Made by a program: the position numbers and the translations under genes
Notes under the pieces: generated by a model
Database searches by the model: none
What the model saw: the letters and a program-made list of their open reading frames with translations, nothing else
What the model was told of the DNA's origin: nothing
Assembly: GCA_963565915.1 (NCBI GenBank)
Contig: OY751490.1
Location: forward strand, 1,984,001-2,048,000
From: Entoloma clypeatum
Taxonomy: Eukaryota > Basidiomycota > Agaricomycetes > Agaricales > Entolomataceae
Direction: 5' to 3'
DNA: 64,000 bases
Part shown: in pieces, positions 46,566 to 57,586 of the stretch
Numbering within the stretch: the stretch's first letter is position 1
How the letters are laid out: each line of letters starts with the position of its first letter

Positions 46566-47202
46566 ATGTCGACCGCCGGACTGCCTCCTTCGACTGCCAA
46601 CGGTGTCTTCTCGGTCTCGGCGTCTGCGATAATAGATGCACCACGCGATAAGGTATGGTCGATAATCCTCGATTTTTCCTCGTACAAGCATTGGTGATTA
46701 TGAGCTTGAACCCCTTCCTTCGTGAAACGTGCTCATTTTGTTTTCAGGAATCCCTTTGTGTACGCTCTGCACTCTCCCAAACTTATTCAAACCTAACCTA
46801 TATGCAAGTCGCGCTCAGGCGATTGTTGACAAGTCAAAGAACCCTCTTCCCGACCAAACTCCAGCGGAGGGACAATATCTCGTCATTGGTCCTGTTCACC
46901 TCCCCCCAACCATGGAAGAGCCTGGCTGGTTCCAGACGCAGTCTGCATTCGAACGTATCACCACCGTCGACCACGAAAACTACCGAGTGGCTTGGATCAA
47001 CATTGACTTCCCCCAGTTCCTCCTAAGCGCAGAACGGTGGCAGATGTTGACGACGGAGAACGATGGGAAGACAAAGTACGAAACTACAGAGGTCTTTGGT
47101 GGAATATTGGCACATGTGGTGAAGTTCTTCATGCGAAAGAAGCTGGTGTTGGGATTCAATGCCCAGGCTGAAGGCCTGAGAGGCTGGGCAGAAAAGAAAT
47201 AA
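46566..47202 (+). CDS. SRPBCC (START-like) family protein
   Basis: Exons 46566..46693, 46748..46759 and 46809..47202 give 177 aa. The pattern FSVSASAIIDAPRDKVWSII, LDFSSYKHWNPFVRAQAIVD, then HLPPTMEEPGWFQTQSAFER and YRVAWINIDFP is the polyketide-cyclase/SRPBCC fold: a beta-sheet around a deep hydrophobic cavity. The ligand is not predictable. The middle exon is only 12 nt and encodes NPFV; leaving it out would break the highly typical YxxWNPF motif, which supports it strongly. The end GLRGWAEKK is typical of fungal members. No signal peptide, so probably cytosolic. Neighbours (coatomer zeta, molybdopterin synthase) give no functional hint. Confidence 0.8.
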
Positions 47203-47283
47203 CGTTAGGTATTCTTGTTTTAACTTATGACGATGGAAGAAAGTGCTGGGAATGATCGCTACTACTGAATATCAACAACCATC

Positions 47284-47565
47284 ATGACAGACGCAGTTCC
47301 CCCTCGGATGATAACCATCCTCTACTTTGCAGCAGCATCGACAACGACGAATCTAACTGAAGAAGTCGTTCCGTTACCCGATGGCCCGTTATTCCTATCG
47401 TCGCTTCCTCAATTGTTAGTTTCGCGTCACCCGAACACCAATTTGGAGGAGGTGTTGGAGGGCAGCCAATGGAGCGTGAACGCGGAAATGGTCGATGACC
47501 CACAGACTGTCCAGCTCAACGGTGGTGAAGAGGTGGCTATCATATGTCCAGTATCAGGGGGGTAG
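47284..47565 (+). CDS. Molybdopterin synthase small subunit (MoaD/MOCS2A-like)
   Basis: Single exon, 93 aa. A ubiquitin-like beta-grasp protein: ITILYFAAASTTTNLTEEVV at the start, acidic middle with VNAEMVDD, then LNGGEEVAIICPVSGG at the very end. The terminal Gly-Gly is the residue pair that is adenylated and converted to a thiocarboxylate to donate sulfur to precursor Z in molybdenum-cofactor synthesis. Length and the exact GG stop fit the family. In animals the two subunits come from one overlapping mRNA; here no large subunit lies nearby. Urm1, the other GG-ending sulfur carrier, is a weaker match because it usually ends in LHGG. Confidence 0.82.
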   Translation: MTDAVPPRMITILYFAAASTTTNLTEEVVPLPDGPLFLSSLPQLLVSRHPNTNLEEVLEGSQWSVNAEMVDDPQTVQLNGGEEVAIICPVSGG

Positions 47566-48013
47566 CAAGTACGTTCGATTGCTGCTGTACGATGTAGGTC
47601 CGCAACGACCCTTGACAGCCAATCATATCCGTATTCACGATGCATCGTTTACTCAGTGAAACTTGAAGGGCGATTTTAATTTACAGTGCAAGCATCACCA
47701 ATGTGTCGATCCTCATTCCATCTCTCCAATGACCAGTCCTTGGCGTTGCGCTTTGAAATACCAAGCGACATTGGTAACATTCAAACTGGTGCTGTGCGGC
47801 AGGTGGAGACCAAAGTGCAGCGTCGTGCCATCGTCCTGATGTTCTCCGTTGATGTCCGCCAAATTATGTGCTGGAGACTTGCAAGTCCCTCCTACCGATA
47901 TAGCGATTGGTGATCATCCAGAAGTGAATAACGAACACACAACATGACCTGGGACGTCGACATCTTGATTAAAATGCAAATTTATAAGGCCAACGACATA
48001 CCTGAGACCATTT
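47566..48013. other. Intergenic, no gene seen
   Basis: 448 bp between convergent genes. A 75-codon open frame at 47686-47913 (+) has no recognisable features and is probably chance. Confidence 0.5.
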
Positions 48014-49448
48014 TCATCTAGCTCTCGACCCAATGAAGTCTTTCTCCAAGTCAGCCAAAAATGCATCCGCTTCAGTGGCAGCCTTTCCCTTGCCCTTTTT
48101 ATCTCCCGGTTTCGATTTGATCTCCAAAACGGACATCGGGTCGGCGACAGGAGGAGATACATGGGCTGCGAAGTGAGTGGTCTCTGTGGCAGACCCCTTC
48201 GGATCCTCTGCACCACTTTCACCTATCTTCCTCCTTTTAGCTTCAATCATCTTCCTCCGCTCCTCGAGATCCCTTTTTCGCTTCTCCATAGCTCGGCTTC
48301 TCGCCCCATTCTCTCCAGCCTCTCGCATCCCCTCTACCTCCCCTGGTCGGATATCCATGGCTCCAGTCTCCTGTCGAACCTTACTAGTCTCATCCCGCGC
48401 TGCTTTCAACTCCTCCATTTGAGCGCGCCTGGTCTCCTCGTCACCAGAAAACTGATAGAAACCGGCACCCTTCGCCCGGACCTCGCGAGAGGCATCATAA
48501 TGTATATTGAGTGGATTGTTCTCTTCCGAATGTGCCGCAGCGATCTCCGCGACTCGTTCGGCAGAGGGTTCATAAATAGGAAAGTGGTTCACCGGATTTC
48601 CTAAGTGCAGAACATCAGAGATATGTACACGACTTATCGAGAATAACACTGACGAATGATGATGTCCCTTTCCACGGTTGAGTTTTGTGAGCTATTGACA
48701 TTCAAAATATGCAGAACTGGCAACGTACTCGTCCTCGTGGCGCTCAACATCCGTAGGTGGCGCAAGGTTTCGAGGAACTTCAGATCGACGGGCTGTGCGT
48801 ATGCGTCCAAATTCATCTTCGTATTCTACAATGGGGTCATCCTAATAAACTTCAGCATATATGCAGCAGAAGACAATGGTAAACCCACCTCTAGACTTGC
48901 AGGTGGCCGAGGAACCTCTAGCGACTCGTCGACATCATCGCTGTCTGACTCAAACGAGTCTACCCCTGGCTTGGAATCGAACTGCTCATTGATAAGTGCA
49001 GCACAGGGAAGGGGACAGAGTCAAAGTTTCACTGACATCGACCAGGAGAGAATCATATTGTTTGTCACTCAACCCCCCAGTCTTGCCTTTCCGTAGCTTT
49101 TCGTATATCTTTGCCTTGCGCTCCAGCGCAGAACGCGCAGACTCCAACGTCGGTTTGCTGATTTCCTCAAGCTCGACGTCACGGGAGGCTCGAGACTGGA
49201 GGCCTTGATTTTGGCGGGCCCATACCGTCGGTTTCTGACCGAATAAATTAGTGAGGGATTCATGAAAGATCGCTTAGCAATGGCCGATGCACCTTGTCAG
49301 GGCGTTTGACACCACCAACGATATAGTTACCCTTGCCAGCAGCCTTACTCTTGACGAAGTCTTCTTCCTGCTTAGAAATCTCGGCCTTGAGGTCGAAGAA
49401 AGAGCTTGCACTGACGCCCTTGGCCTTCGCCTTGGTGGCAGGTGCCAT
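48014..49448 (-). CDS. CCDC174-like splicing-associated protein
   Basis: Exons 48014..48632, 48729..48841, 48889..48981, 49037..49234 and 49293..49448 give 392 aa. The order of conserved blocks follows human CCDC174: SASSFFDLKAEISKQEEDFV, KPTVWARQNQGLQSRASRDV, ARSALERKAKIYEKLRKGKT, LVDFDSKPG, DDPIVEYEDEFGRIRTARR, and RAKGAGFYQFSGDEETRRAQ then MEELKAARDET. The rest is charged coiled coil (EKRKRDLEERRKMIEAKRRK). CCDC174 associates with the exon-junction complex and spliceosome; a nuclear role here is by homology. An in-frame Met seven codons upstream (49469) exists, but MAPATKAKAKGVSASSF resembles fungal starts better. The exon beginning at 48632 needs a weak AAG acceptor to keep the frame. Confidence 0.78.
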
Positions 49449-49748
49449 GTAAAAGACAGTTTGGGTCATTTGTCTTTACCAAATACATACAGTATGCGGG
49501 GTCAAAATTCACTAATCTTGAAATATCATGTCTATTTTACTGAACTGGTTCCACGGTGAGGAAAAAGGGAGCTTCGTACTATGCGCGGGGGGTTCGATTA
49601 ACCTTGACATTGCCCATCCTCAAGCTCAACCACATTTCAGCATAAGGTCGTTGCCTACAGGCAGCAACCAATCCCGTCTGGCGGACTTGAGGTCGACGGC
49701 TCGATATCGGGCAAGCTCATTGGTAAAATGTTTTCCTTGCCTTTTACG

Positions 49749-51233
49749 TCACGCACTCTGCCTGACATATCTGTTTCATAGGAGATCAGTGTCGAGCTGA
49801 AATAAAGGCAGACCGACACCCACGTAGCATCAATCTGTTTCAATTGAGGAAGAGCCAACATAATTTTCCGCCTGTAACCTGTCATATCCCTCGCTTGGCA
49901 AGGGTTTGCCTCGAGGTACAAGGTCTCCAGGGAACTGATGGAACGGATGTGCTCCAAACCAGACAGATCTGGAATTTGGTTCCCATTCATCTATAATACG
50001 GACCATCAGGCGAGACAATCACAGACTCAGGTCAGGTGGGCCTTACCCAGAGCTCTTCCAGTATATCAAGGTGCGATATGTTTTCGATGACACTAACGAA
50101 ATTATTTCCAATATCGAGTGTCGTCAGCTTTGTCTGCGTACATAGAGTCAGCCGAGAAAGCGCATAGAATGATTTCAATCCTACATTATGCTCTAGACCA
50201 TCTAATTTCTTCACACCATTATGGCTCAGATACAATTGCTCCAAACTCGTGAGGTTTTCAATATTCTCAATCACCGTAATCCGGTTTGATTGCAGGGATA
50301 AAATTTTAAGTTTTGTAAGGGTTCCCAGATTCTTTCTGCAGTCAGAACCCAATTCTGATCTTGCGACCAAAGGAAGGCAGTACCTCGAGTGCAGTGATTT
50401 TGTTTTTTCCAAGCCATAGTTCTTCTAGGTTGACCAAGGCTTCCAAATTTTCGATTTTCTACGACAGTGAGTGCTCGCCTTTTGGACAAGAAGTTGCAAA
50501 TACATACTCGAATCTTATTTCCTCCCAGTTCTAAACTTCGTAGATTAATGCAAAATCCAAGGTTACCTATTGTAGATATACGATTCTGGACAAGGTATAG
50601 AGTGCGGAGTTGTTGCATTTGTTTTGTGCCTTCGGGAACGGATCGAAGGAGGTTGAAGGACAGATCCAGCACACTGTCGTATATCCTGTTATTCCCCTCG
50701 ATCAACATTCACATTCGGCTCACCTGAGGCTGGAGAGATTGTCGAAAGCGTTCCCAATCACCTTGATCTTATTGTCATAGAAATCCAACTCTTCCAGCTT
50801 GACGAGAACATGGAAGACTTCAGGATCCAAGAATGAGATAAGGTTCTGTCGCAAACATAGCCGCTGTAGATGATTCGCGAATCTCGACAACCGCAGATCT
50901 GCGAGCGATCCAATGCGTGAATGAACGAGCTCCAAATCCTTGATAGATGCGCGACGATTGATTTCCGTACGAGGGTGACCGAACGGGGCGTACGTACTTC
51001 TGTCTCATCTGGAAATTCTTCGAGGAAATCTCCTTCTTCGCCTTGCTCCTCGATGGAAGCTTGTTCCAAGGGCTCTTCATCCGAGTCATGTTCGAGGGCC
51101 TGAGGCAGCTCCGGTAGTGCTACTCGGGCGCTAGATATCAATCTCAGTGCGACCGGCTGGAAACCAGCAGCTAGACGAACATTTTCGATGTGGAGGTCTC
51201 TGCATTCTTGTTTCCACTCATGAATGTGGACAT
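49749..51233 (-). CDS. SDS22: SDS22, leucine-rich-repeat PP1 regulatory subunit
   Basis: Nine exons, 49749..49770, 49824..49990, 50047..50127, 50185..50331, 50384..50458, 50508..50685, 50724..50938, 50998..51130 and 51181..51233, give 356 aa. After an acidic N-terminus come about eleven 22-residue SDS22-type LRRs, for example LEELDFYDNKIKVIGNAFDN, LRTLYLVQNRISTIGNLG, LEELWLGKNKITALENLG and LEQLYLSHNGVKKLDGLEHN. The LRR cap is LYLEANPCQARDMTGYRRKI then LALPQLKQIDATYVR. It binds the type-1 phosphatase catalytic subunit in the nucleus and helps its maturation and mitotic function. The last exon (22 nt) is needed to obtain the conserved DATYVR end. The intron 50686..50723 is only 38 nt, the shortest I placed. 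Confidence 0.92.
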
Positions 51234-51325
51234 GGCGATGTGGTGGAAGTGAAAAATGGAACGTGGTTTTTTCTCAAGTAACTACCTGTCGTACTTTAGC
51301 GGTACAGACCGTCTTTCCGAATCTG

Positions 51326-51399
51326 GATCACATAGCTCAGTGGTAGAGAGTGAGATTCTGGCAATTCCACAGTCATCCGTTCAAATCGGGTAGGGATCA
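51326..51399 (+). pseudogene. Decayed tRNA-Trp copy
   Basis: The 3' part (AGTCATCCGTTCAAATCGGG and TAGGG) and the following T-run are identical to the intact tRNA-Trp gene at 51673-51754, which lies in inverted orientation ~270 bp away. The 5' acceptor strand (GATCACA) no longer pairs with the 3' strand, and the anticodon/intron region has lost about seven bases with CCA changed, so it cannot give a functional tRNA. Confidence 0.75.
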
Positions 51400-51672
51400 C
51401 TTTTTTCATCTCGAGTGGCTAAAGTTAAGCTGATTGGTTTCAACTTTCAAGTCAATCGCAGTGACTGCGCGATCGATATCGCATGTATCCCTTGACGAGG
51501 GACCTCGTGTCATCCATTGGTAATGGAGTCTTTCCCCCCAAGTTCAAAGGCGTACAAGGTCTTCCAGCTGTCTTCTTGCTTGTTCAACGACACCGTCTTG
51601 GCCGCCAAGGACAATACACGCGACTCAGATCGCGGGTTTCCGTCCGACTACTAGAACGATGTCAGAAAAAAG

Positions 51673-51754
51673 TGACCCCTACCCGATTTGAACGGATGAC
51701 TTTGTGGAACTACCTTTGCTGGAATCACACACTCTACCACTGAGCTAAGGGGTC
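51673..51754 (-). tRNA. tRNA-Trp (CCA) with short intron
   Basis: The acceptor stem GACCCCT/AGGGGTC pairs perfectly. The D arm is GCTCAGTGGTAGAGT. The anticodon arm TGTGA...CCACA has one A-C mismatch next to the loop. The loop reads TTCCAG, then a ~10-nt intron, then T, giving anticodon CCA. The T arm is ATCCG/CGGGT around TTCAAAT. A run of six T follows on the minus strand as a Pol III terminator. The anticodon assignment depends on the intron placement. Confidence 0.75.
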
Positions 51755-51873
51755 CTGAGAATGGATGGGCTATATCATGTTCTAACTCTGGGAAAATCTC
51801 AAGCTTTGTGTTCTAACCAGCAAAAAAAAAAACCACTAAAGAAAGCATAATAGTATTGAAAAACAAGATGTAC

Positions 51874-53201
51874 TTATGAGCCTTGATTTCGTCTGGACCA
51901 AGAGGACAAGCTCAAAGCACCGACGACGCCAACGACGAGAAGGGCTGTCCCTGCCCCAACTAGCCCAGGAATATAGAAATACCACGCATCATCAATCTCG
52001 TCCTTAACCACTCGGTTATCAAACAAAGTGATGTCTTCCTTCTTCCGGCGTCGACGTACAACGGGTGTATCAGGATCGGCCTGTGATACCCCCGAAATAT
52101 TGCTTCCTGGCCCCGATGTTCCTAGTTCGATGCGAGGCATCTCAAGCTCTTCCATGTCATGGCGGAGGTCTGTCAATGAAGGTATTTCCAGACTTGGATC
52201 CAGCACTCGTGCGCGTTCAAAGAACTTGGCGGCTGCTGCGCGATCACGCTTCCAAGCCTCTGCCCCGCCTTCACCAACCTGAGCATGGAGTGGCATGCGG
52301 ATTGATGACAAGCTCGAATAGGAAGCAGAGAGAAGAGTGGATGCTGCCCCTTCTAGGTGGAGGAGTCCTGCATCAAGGTAGAGCTGGGCAAGCCCACGTA
52401 TGCCTCCAATGCATTGCAAATAATATGCTGAAGTGCCACGGGGCGCTGGATCTTCGACAACATCCAAGGTATACGCTGAGCTTAACGGTAGATAATGGGA
52501 AGCAAGCCTCATCGTAGCTGAAGGAACGTGTGCCTGATGCCATGCCCGCCTTAGGAGATACGCCGCAGTCAAGATGCAAACTCTGGTTGCATGTGGAAAT
52601 GAAGAACTCACAAAAAGCACTCGAAAGCCTCCTCTTTATCCTTGCGTATATCGAACTGTTCTAGTGCTATCAGTACCAGGCTCGTGGGATCCATATTATA
52701 CTGGTGCTCAAGTTCGTGACTAGCGTTGAAGATAATGGAATTCGTAACGAGAGGTGACAGATAATCCGAGATAGGCCCCACAATTAATGATGGCCATATG
52801 ATAGATTGCTCTTTCTCCAAGTAGAGTGTCAGGAGCCTTCCGGGTTGGGGGGAATGTAACGACTCCAGAGAGGATGTCATGCTGCGGAAAGCATGACCGG
52901 GGGATGCAGAGCGAGAGGCAGCGGCGTTTGAGGTGGTCTTGCGGCATGGAAGAGAGGGAAGCACGCGCTCATCAGCAGACAAGCAGGGTGATGGCACACA
53001 TGGAGAGGCATCCTCCGCCTCCGAGACTTGCCCGCTCTCGAGGGACGCTGCAAAGCTGCTCGAAATTTCTGGATCTGACACAAATGCATATGACGAATGT
53101 GAGTGCGTAGACGTAGAGGTCGTTGATACGTTGGATGAAGTCCTTTCTCGACCAGATCGTCGTGATGTCCTTGGTTCGAGCTGCCACACAGAGGTCGTCA
53201 T
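51874..53201 (-). CDS. Predicted tail-anchored, Sel1/TPR-like protein
   Basis: Exons 51874..52549 and 52612..53201 give 421 aa. The N-terminal ~110 residues are Ser-rich and disordered. The middle is helical, with repeat-like pairs such as DPTSLVLIALEQFDIRKDKE then EAFECFLRAWHQA, GIRGLAQLYLDAGLLHLEGA and KRDRAAAAKFFERARVLDPS, which look like degenerate Sel1/TPR units. Near the end, AWYFYIPGLVGAGTALLVVG then VVGALSLS is a single transmembrane helix followed by a short basic tail (SWSRRNQGS), the layout of a tail-anchored membrane protein of ER or mitochondrial outer membrane. I do not recognise an orthologue. Family assignment is tentative; the membrane anchor is clear. Confidence 0.65.
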
Positions 53202-53778
53202 ATCGACACTATCATATAGACGCCCCTGGGATAAGGATGGTAAAAAAATGGTTGAAAGATATGCAATCCTTTCACCTTAACTATCGGTGCTTGCCCCTCA
53301 ACACCCACGAGGAGGTAGTTCCGCTCGATGACCACCTCACATATAAAGAACAAGTTTTCAACCTCATACACCACAGCGGACTACCGGAAACATACCGAAA
53401 TGTTCTCCACTTTCGTATCGTATGGTACCATTATGAGCACGGTGGCCTGCAATCCATAACCTCGAACAAAGTCCGCCATCGGATACTGGAACACTGTACC
53501 TGGTCGTGGGACTGAAATCGGTTAGGCGGACGGGCTGAACATATGTTCTCTGAGGCATACCTGATGCCATGAATAGGAGTAGTAAGTGCGGTCGTGATCC
53601 ATGAGTCTCATTAACCAGGAAATGATAAGTACAAGGAAAAGAACAGCAGTCAGACACAGGTGGTGATGTAAGCGGCCACAAGTTAAGTTGTTGAATGAAT
53701 ATTAGGATTTGGCCGTGGTATATTATGATGCAGCAGCTGGTATACACGATAGAAATACTTATGTGGTTATCTCAATAA
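53202..53778. other. Intergenic, no gene seen
   Basis: 577 bp with open frames on both strands (plus 53220-53515; minus 53364-53747). Neither has a start-and-splice structure or domain that I could support. It must hold the promoter of the tail-anchored protein gene. Confidence 0.45.
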
Positions 53779-56700
53779 TCAAAACCTTGACTCTACGGGT
53801 ATATTCGAATGGACTGTCGACGCTATCCGTCTCATCCGGTCCTTTTCTGCCTCCATATGTTGTCGAAGCATACCGTCCAACTTCCTCGACGATTCTTTCG
53901 CCTTTTGGTTTTTACCCCACACCGCCACAGACCCTACCGTCGATCTACGCTTGCCAGCCTGATGGGCCGTCGCTGGACGGTGTTGTTGAGCGAACTTGTA
54001 GAAATCAAGAGTGGAGGCTGGGGGGCCATGACCTTGGTCGCTTCTACCTAAGCGCTCGGTGAAAAATGGAGTGCGCACAGGTGTATTACTGATCGGCTGT
54101 TTTCGATCGCGCCCTTCGAACGGGAATGAAGGCAACACTGTCTCGACAGTCTTGTTGACATGGGGGGTGGAGTGGTTTCCCAATCTAGTTATAGAAGGTC
54201 TCGGACAATTTGACGGACCGGACCCGTTTTGGCTACGAGGATCTGCATATGGATGAACTGGACCTGGAGAGCCATAGGACTCATCATTGCCATCCTCGCT
54301 GTCGCTCGAGTCCAAATCGTCCATAGCGTTTGGCTGCGATTGAATGGTGTCGAAAAATGATGTCGGAGATGAGGGGCCCGGTGCGGAGTGGATAGTGACC
54401 GGGATGTTCGTCGGTGGGATGTCCAAAGATAGCCCTCGTGCTGCTGGATTTCCACGTCGCTCGGAGAGAGGAAGAAAAGATGGGAGCAGGGGCGAAGCAG
54501 GCTCTGGGGCAACAATTAATAGTGTGGTATCATCAGTGAGGGGTTCTGTTATGTGGGTATGGCCTGACGCCTGATTTCTCAGCCCCAAATAACGGAGTGA
54601 AGAGCTGCGGGGAGGCGGCAAGAGGGTAACGTGAGCTAAAGAAGATGATATTCTTGGTGGAGGAGACATAGCGGAATATCTGATGGGATGACTTTCACCG
54701 GGAATAATTCCTTGGTCAGTACTGGCTCGACGAGTGGCATAATGGGAAGACCCGTTGCTATTGTTCAATACATCGTATGACGAGGGTGAGGGCGAATGTT
54801 CTGATATAGATGCCCGACCATTTATTGCAGATAACGCGAGGGAGGCGCGGGCCTGCCGATCCTCGTAAGCCGCATCATCCGAAAAATGTGAATCCGAGGT
54901 GACTTGACTCATTGCATCAAAATCTCGGAACGAAGACTTGATTGGTGTTGGGAGTGGAGGCGGGGTCAACACTCCATGCCTTCTGTCTTCGTAAGTCTCT
55001 GAGAGCACAGGGGAGGACATGGTCTTCCGCAGTGACTGCGGTGTCTGAGTTCCTTGAGCGGGTATCTGAGTGGAAAGTTCAGACCTCGACAGCTCGGTTT
55101 GAGAAAGCGTGTGTAGCGGGTTAATGAGAAATTTTCGTGGGGGTGGGGTTAATGGATTGAGGAGACTCAAAGGCGTTTCTGCACGCATCGGAAGAAAACT
55201 CTGCCGGAAGACACCAGGTGGCGCCAAATTCCTACTGGTGTATACCTTGGAGGAAGAACTTGAGGCCAAGCTATGGCTAGAAATCTTCTTTTTCAATGGC
55301 GGTGGTGACTGATCAGAAAATCCTGTATTGTTGATTATATGCTGGTCTAATATGGGCTTTCCGATGGGAGATAATATTGTGGGAGGATGCACAGAACCAT
55401 GCCTTGGGGATGCCAAAGGAGTAGAGGATGCTCGTATGAGGGAGAATGACGACAAATCCGGCGATGTGCCATCAAGAGAATGGTGAACGGCTTGATGCAA
55501 AAGAGCCTTTCTCCAGTCTTCCTCGTCATTAGAGGAAGACCTCCCTGGACTCTTTGGGGGAGGCAGTCGATCAGCCAACAGGGCGGCTCCCACCGATTCA
55601 CGGACACCTAAGCCATGGAGTGCAGACGCTTGGACCGCAAAAGGATAGGCAGATGAAGGAAGGGGCACGTCGACGGAATCCGTAGGATCGATTACGTTGG
55701 TCATATTCTGACTGCCTGTGGAGGGCATGTCACGCCGGGCACCACGAAATTTCATATCTGTTTCTGCCTGTTTTGCGGCGACAGATAAGTCATGCATCTT
55801 CTCTCGAACAACAACAACCCTGCCCGTCCGAATGCCAGGATGGGGAGGAATTCTTGGCGCCTGTGAAGATAATCGGGGTTGCAAAGTATAGGATGGAGCA
55901 ATAGAATCAGCGGCAGTTCGCAATGCTGGTAATGGCGCGTCAGCAGCCAGCAGGGGTGCCAAAGGCTTCGACTTGGATTTACCCCAGAACATGTCGAAGA
56001 ACGTTGGCGTAATGGCTCGTGCTGGCTTTTTCGACATGACGGCCGCTGCGGGCGCGAGGTCGGCAGGGGAAGGTTTAGAATGGGCAGGAGGTAAGAAGTA
56101 ACTATTCTTCATGAGCAATTGGAGACGATAGGAGACGTCGTCGCCATCGTATTCCTGGATTTCGCCAGCGTCATAAGAAGCGTCGTAGGCTTCATCCTGC
56201 GCAACCATGGAACGGGGAGAGAGAGGAGAATCTGGACCAGAAGCAGTTGACGTCGAAGGGGGATAGACAGATGATGATACTCCGGAGACCTGGGTGGACA
56301 TTGAATCTCGAACGTTGAGTCCAGATGTATTTATGCGGGTCAAAGAGGGATTACGGGAGAACGCGGATGGTGGTGGCTGAGGCTGGTGCGCAGTTGGCAA
56401 GATCTGCAGACCAGACGTTTGGCTTGACTGTACAAGAGGTTCCAGCGTAAGCCTCGACAATGAGAAGATTGAGCACGTACTTTGACAGCGCCCAGAGAGA
56501 GGTTTGATTCTTCCCCAAGTTGACCATGGAGGGTCAAATCCACTTCTTGGAAAGGCTGCCCACTTTCCCTGGCTTCAACTCGCGTATCCATCATTGCCCT
56601 GTTTGGTGAACGAGGTGGTGGTTCGTCGGCGTTTGTCGGGAATGATTCCTGCGATGAATAAGGTTCGTCGAAAGAGGGTAGTTCAGGCGCAGGACCATTC

Positions 56701-56864
56701 GAAGGTGCTTTTGCCATTGTTCCTCCGGTGACAGTCCTTGACCGCGTCCTCGTCCTGGCTCGCCGTGTAAGGCTGACGCCACTCGCAATGCTGGAATTGC
56801 TGGCCACAGAACGTATTGAGCTCGGCCTCTGCGGCCCTAGCCCTTCACCGTGGGTGGCCATCAT
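53779..56864 (-). CDS. Large disordered Ser/Pro-rich protein, function unknown
   Basis: Exons 53779..56427 and 56481..56864 give 1010 aa. The 53-nt intron was set by a GTACGT donor and a CTTGTACAG acceptor, with a CTTAC branch site 26 nt upstream of the 3' end; a nearer AG would give an impossible 28-nt intron. The sequence is almost wholly low-complexity Ser, Pro, Arg and Thr with scattered SP and TP dipeptides, suggesting a phosphoprotein. More ordered islands are EIQEYDGDDVSYRLQLLMKN then SYFLPP, KPARAITPTFFDMFWGKSKS, TGRVVVVREKMHDLSVAAKQ then AETDMKFRGARRDMP, and a C-terminal helix GMLRQHMEAEKDRMRRIAST. These islands are the parts to use for homology search. Divergent from ERG28. No function assigned. 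Confidence 0.7.
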
Positions 56865-57000
56865 AGAAGACGGAGCGGGCCCGCGTGAAATTCGAAGTTC
56901 ACGGGCAAGTCAACGCGATGAGCGCAAAATGGCACATGACTGCTTACGTACTTGTCCAGGATGTTCAGTTCTTTCCTGGCGTGTAAGTCGCGAGTCTATA

Positions 57001-57586
57001 ATGAGTTGGGGTCCTTCTTACCCAGTTCTCGTAGCACTTCCCCAGACGGAAGGTTACCTCGCCTACTGGCAGCTCTTTGTTGCCGCAACTGCCGTATTCA
57101 ACGCGGTGCAAAATTACACAACTCTCAAATTGACGCGTAGAATATACAATTCCAACCCTACCAATGGTATGTCTTTGTCTCCAACTTTCACAACAGTTCT
57201 GATTTTCGAACTCGTTCAAAGTGACTGCTTTACAAGCACGGACCTTTGGGACGTGGACGCTTACCTCTGCAGTTGTGCGAGGTTATGCTGCATACCACAT
57301 TCACGACAAAACGTAAGGATATTATATATCAGGGTTTCATTGTAAACTGACGTTCTTTCAGTATCTACGCCATTGCTATGTTTACTTACCTTATCGCTTT
57401 TGGTCATTTTTCCTCTGAGTGGCTGATTTTCCGTTCTGCAAAATTCAACGCTGGACTTCTTGCTCCGATCATAGTGTCTAGTAAGCAACGCTAAGAATCA
57501 AAATGAGGCAGTCTCTGATAGATGAACCTATAGCCTTCTCATTAATCTGGATGTTCAATCAGTATACCTTTTATGTCAGGAATTGA
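57001..57586 (+). CDS. ERG28: ERG28, ergosterol biosynthesis scaffold
   Basis: Exons 57001..57166, 57222..57312, 57362..57480 and 57534..57586 give 142 aa, close to the 148 of yeast Erg28. Signatures: LPQTEGYLAYWQLFVAATAV, FNAVQNYTTLKLTRRIYNSN, VTALQARTFGTWTLTSAVVR, LIAFGHFSSEWLIFRSAKFN and LLAPIIVSTFSLIWMFNQYT. About four transmembrane helices. Erg28 holds the C-4 demethylation enzymes Erg25, Erg26 and Erg27 together on the ER. The start MSWGPSYPVL at 57001 is the last Met before the conserved region; the family N-terminus is variable. 136 bp separate it from the divergent 1010-aa gene. Confidence 0.92.

Noticed and set aside
53123..53515. 130-codon plus frame overlapping the start of the tail-anchored protein gene
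   Set aside because: Its first part is antisense to a supported exon and the rest has no recognisable feature.
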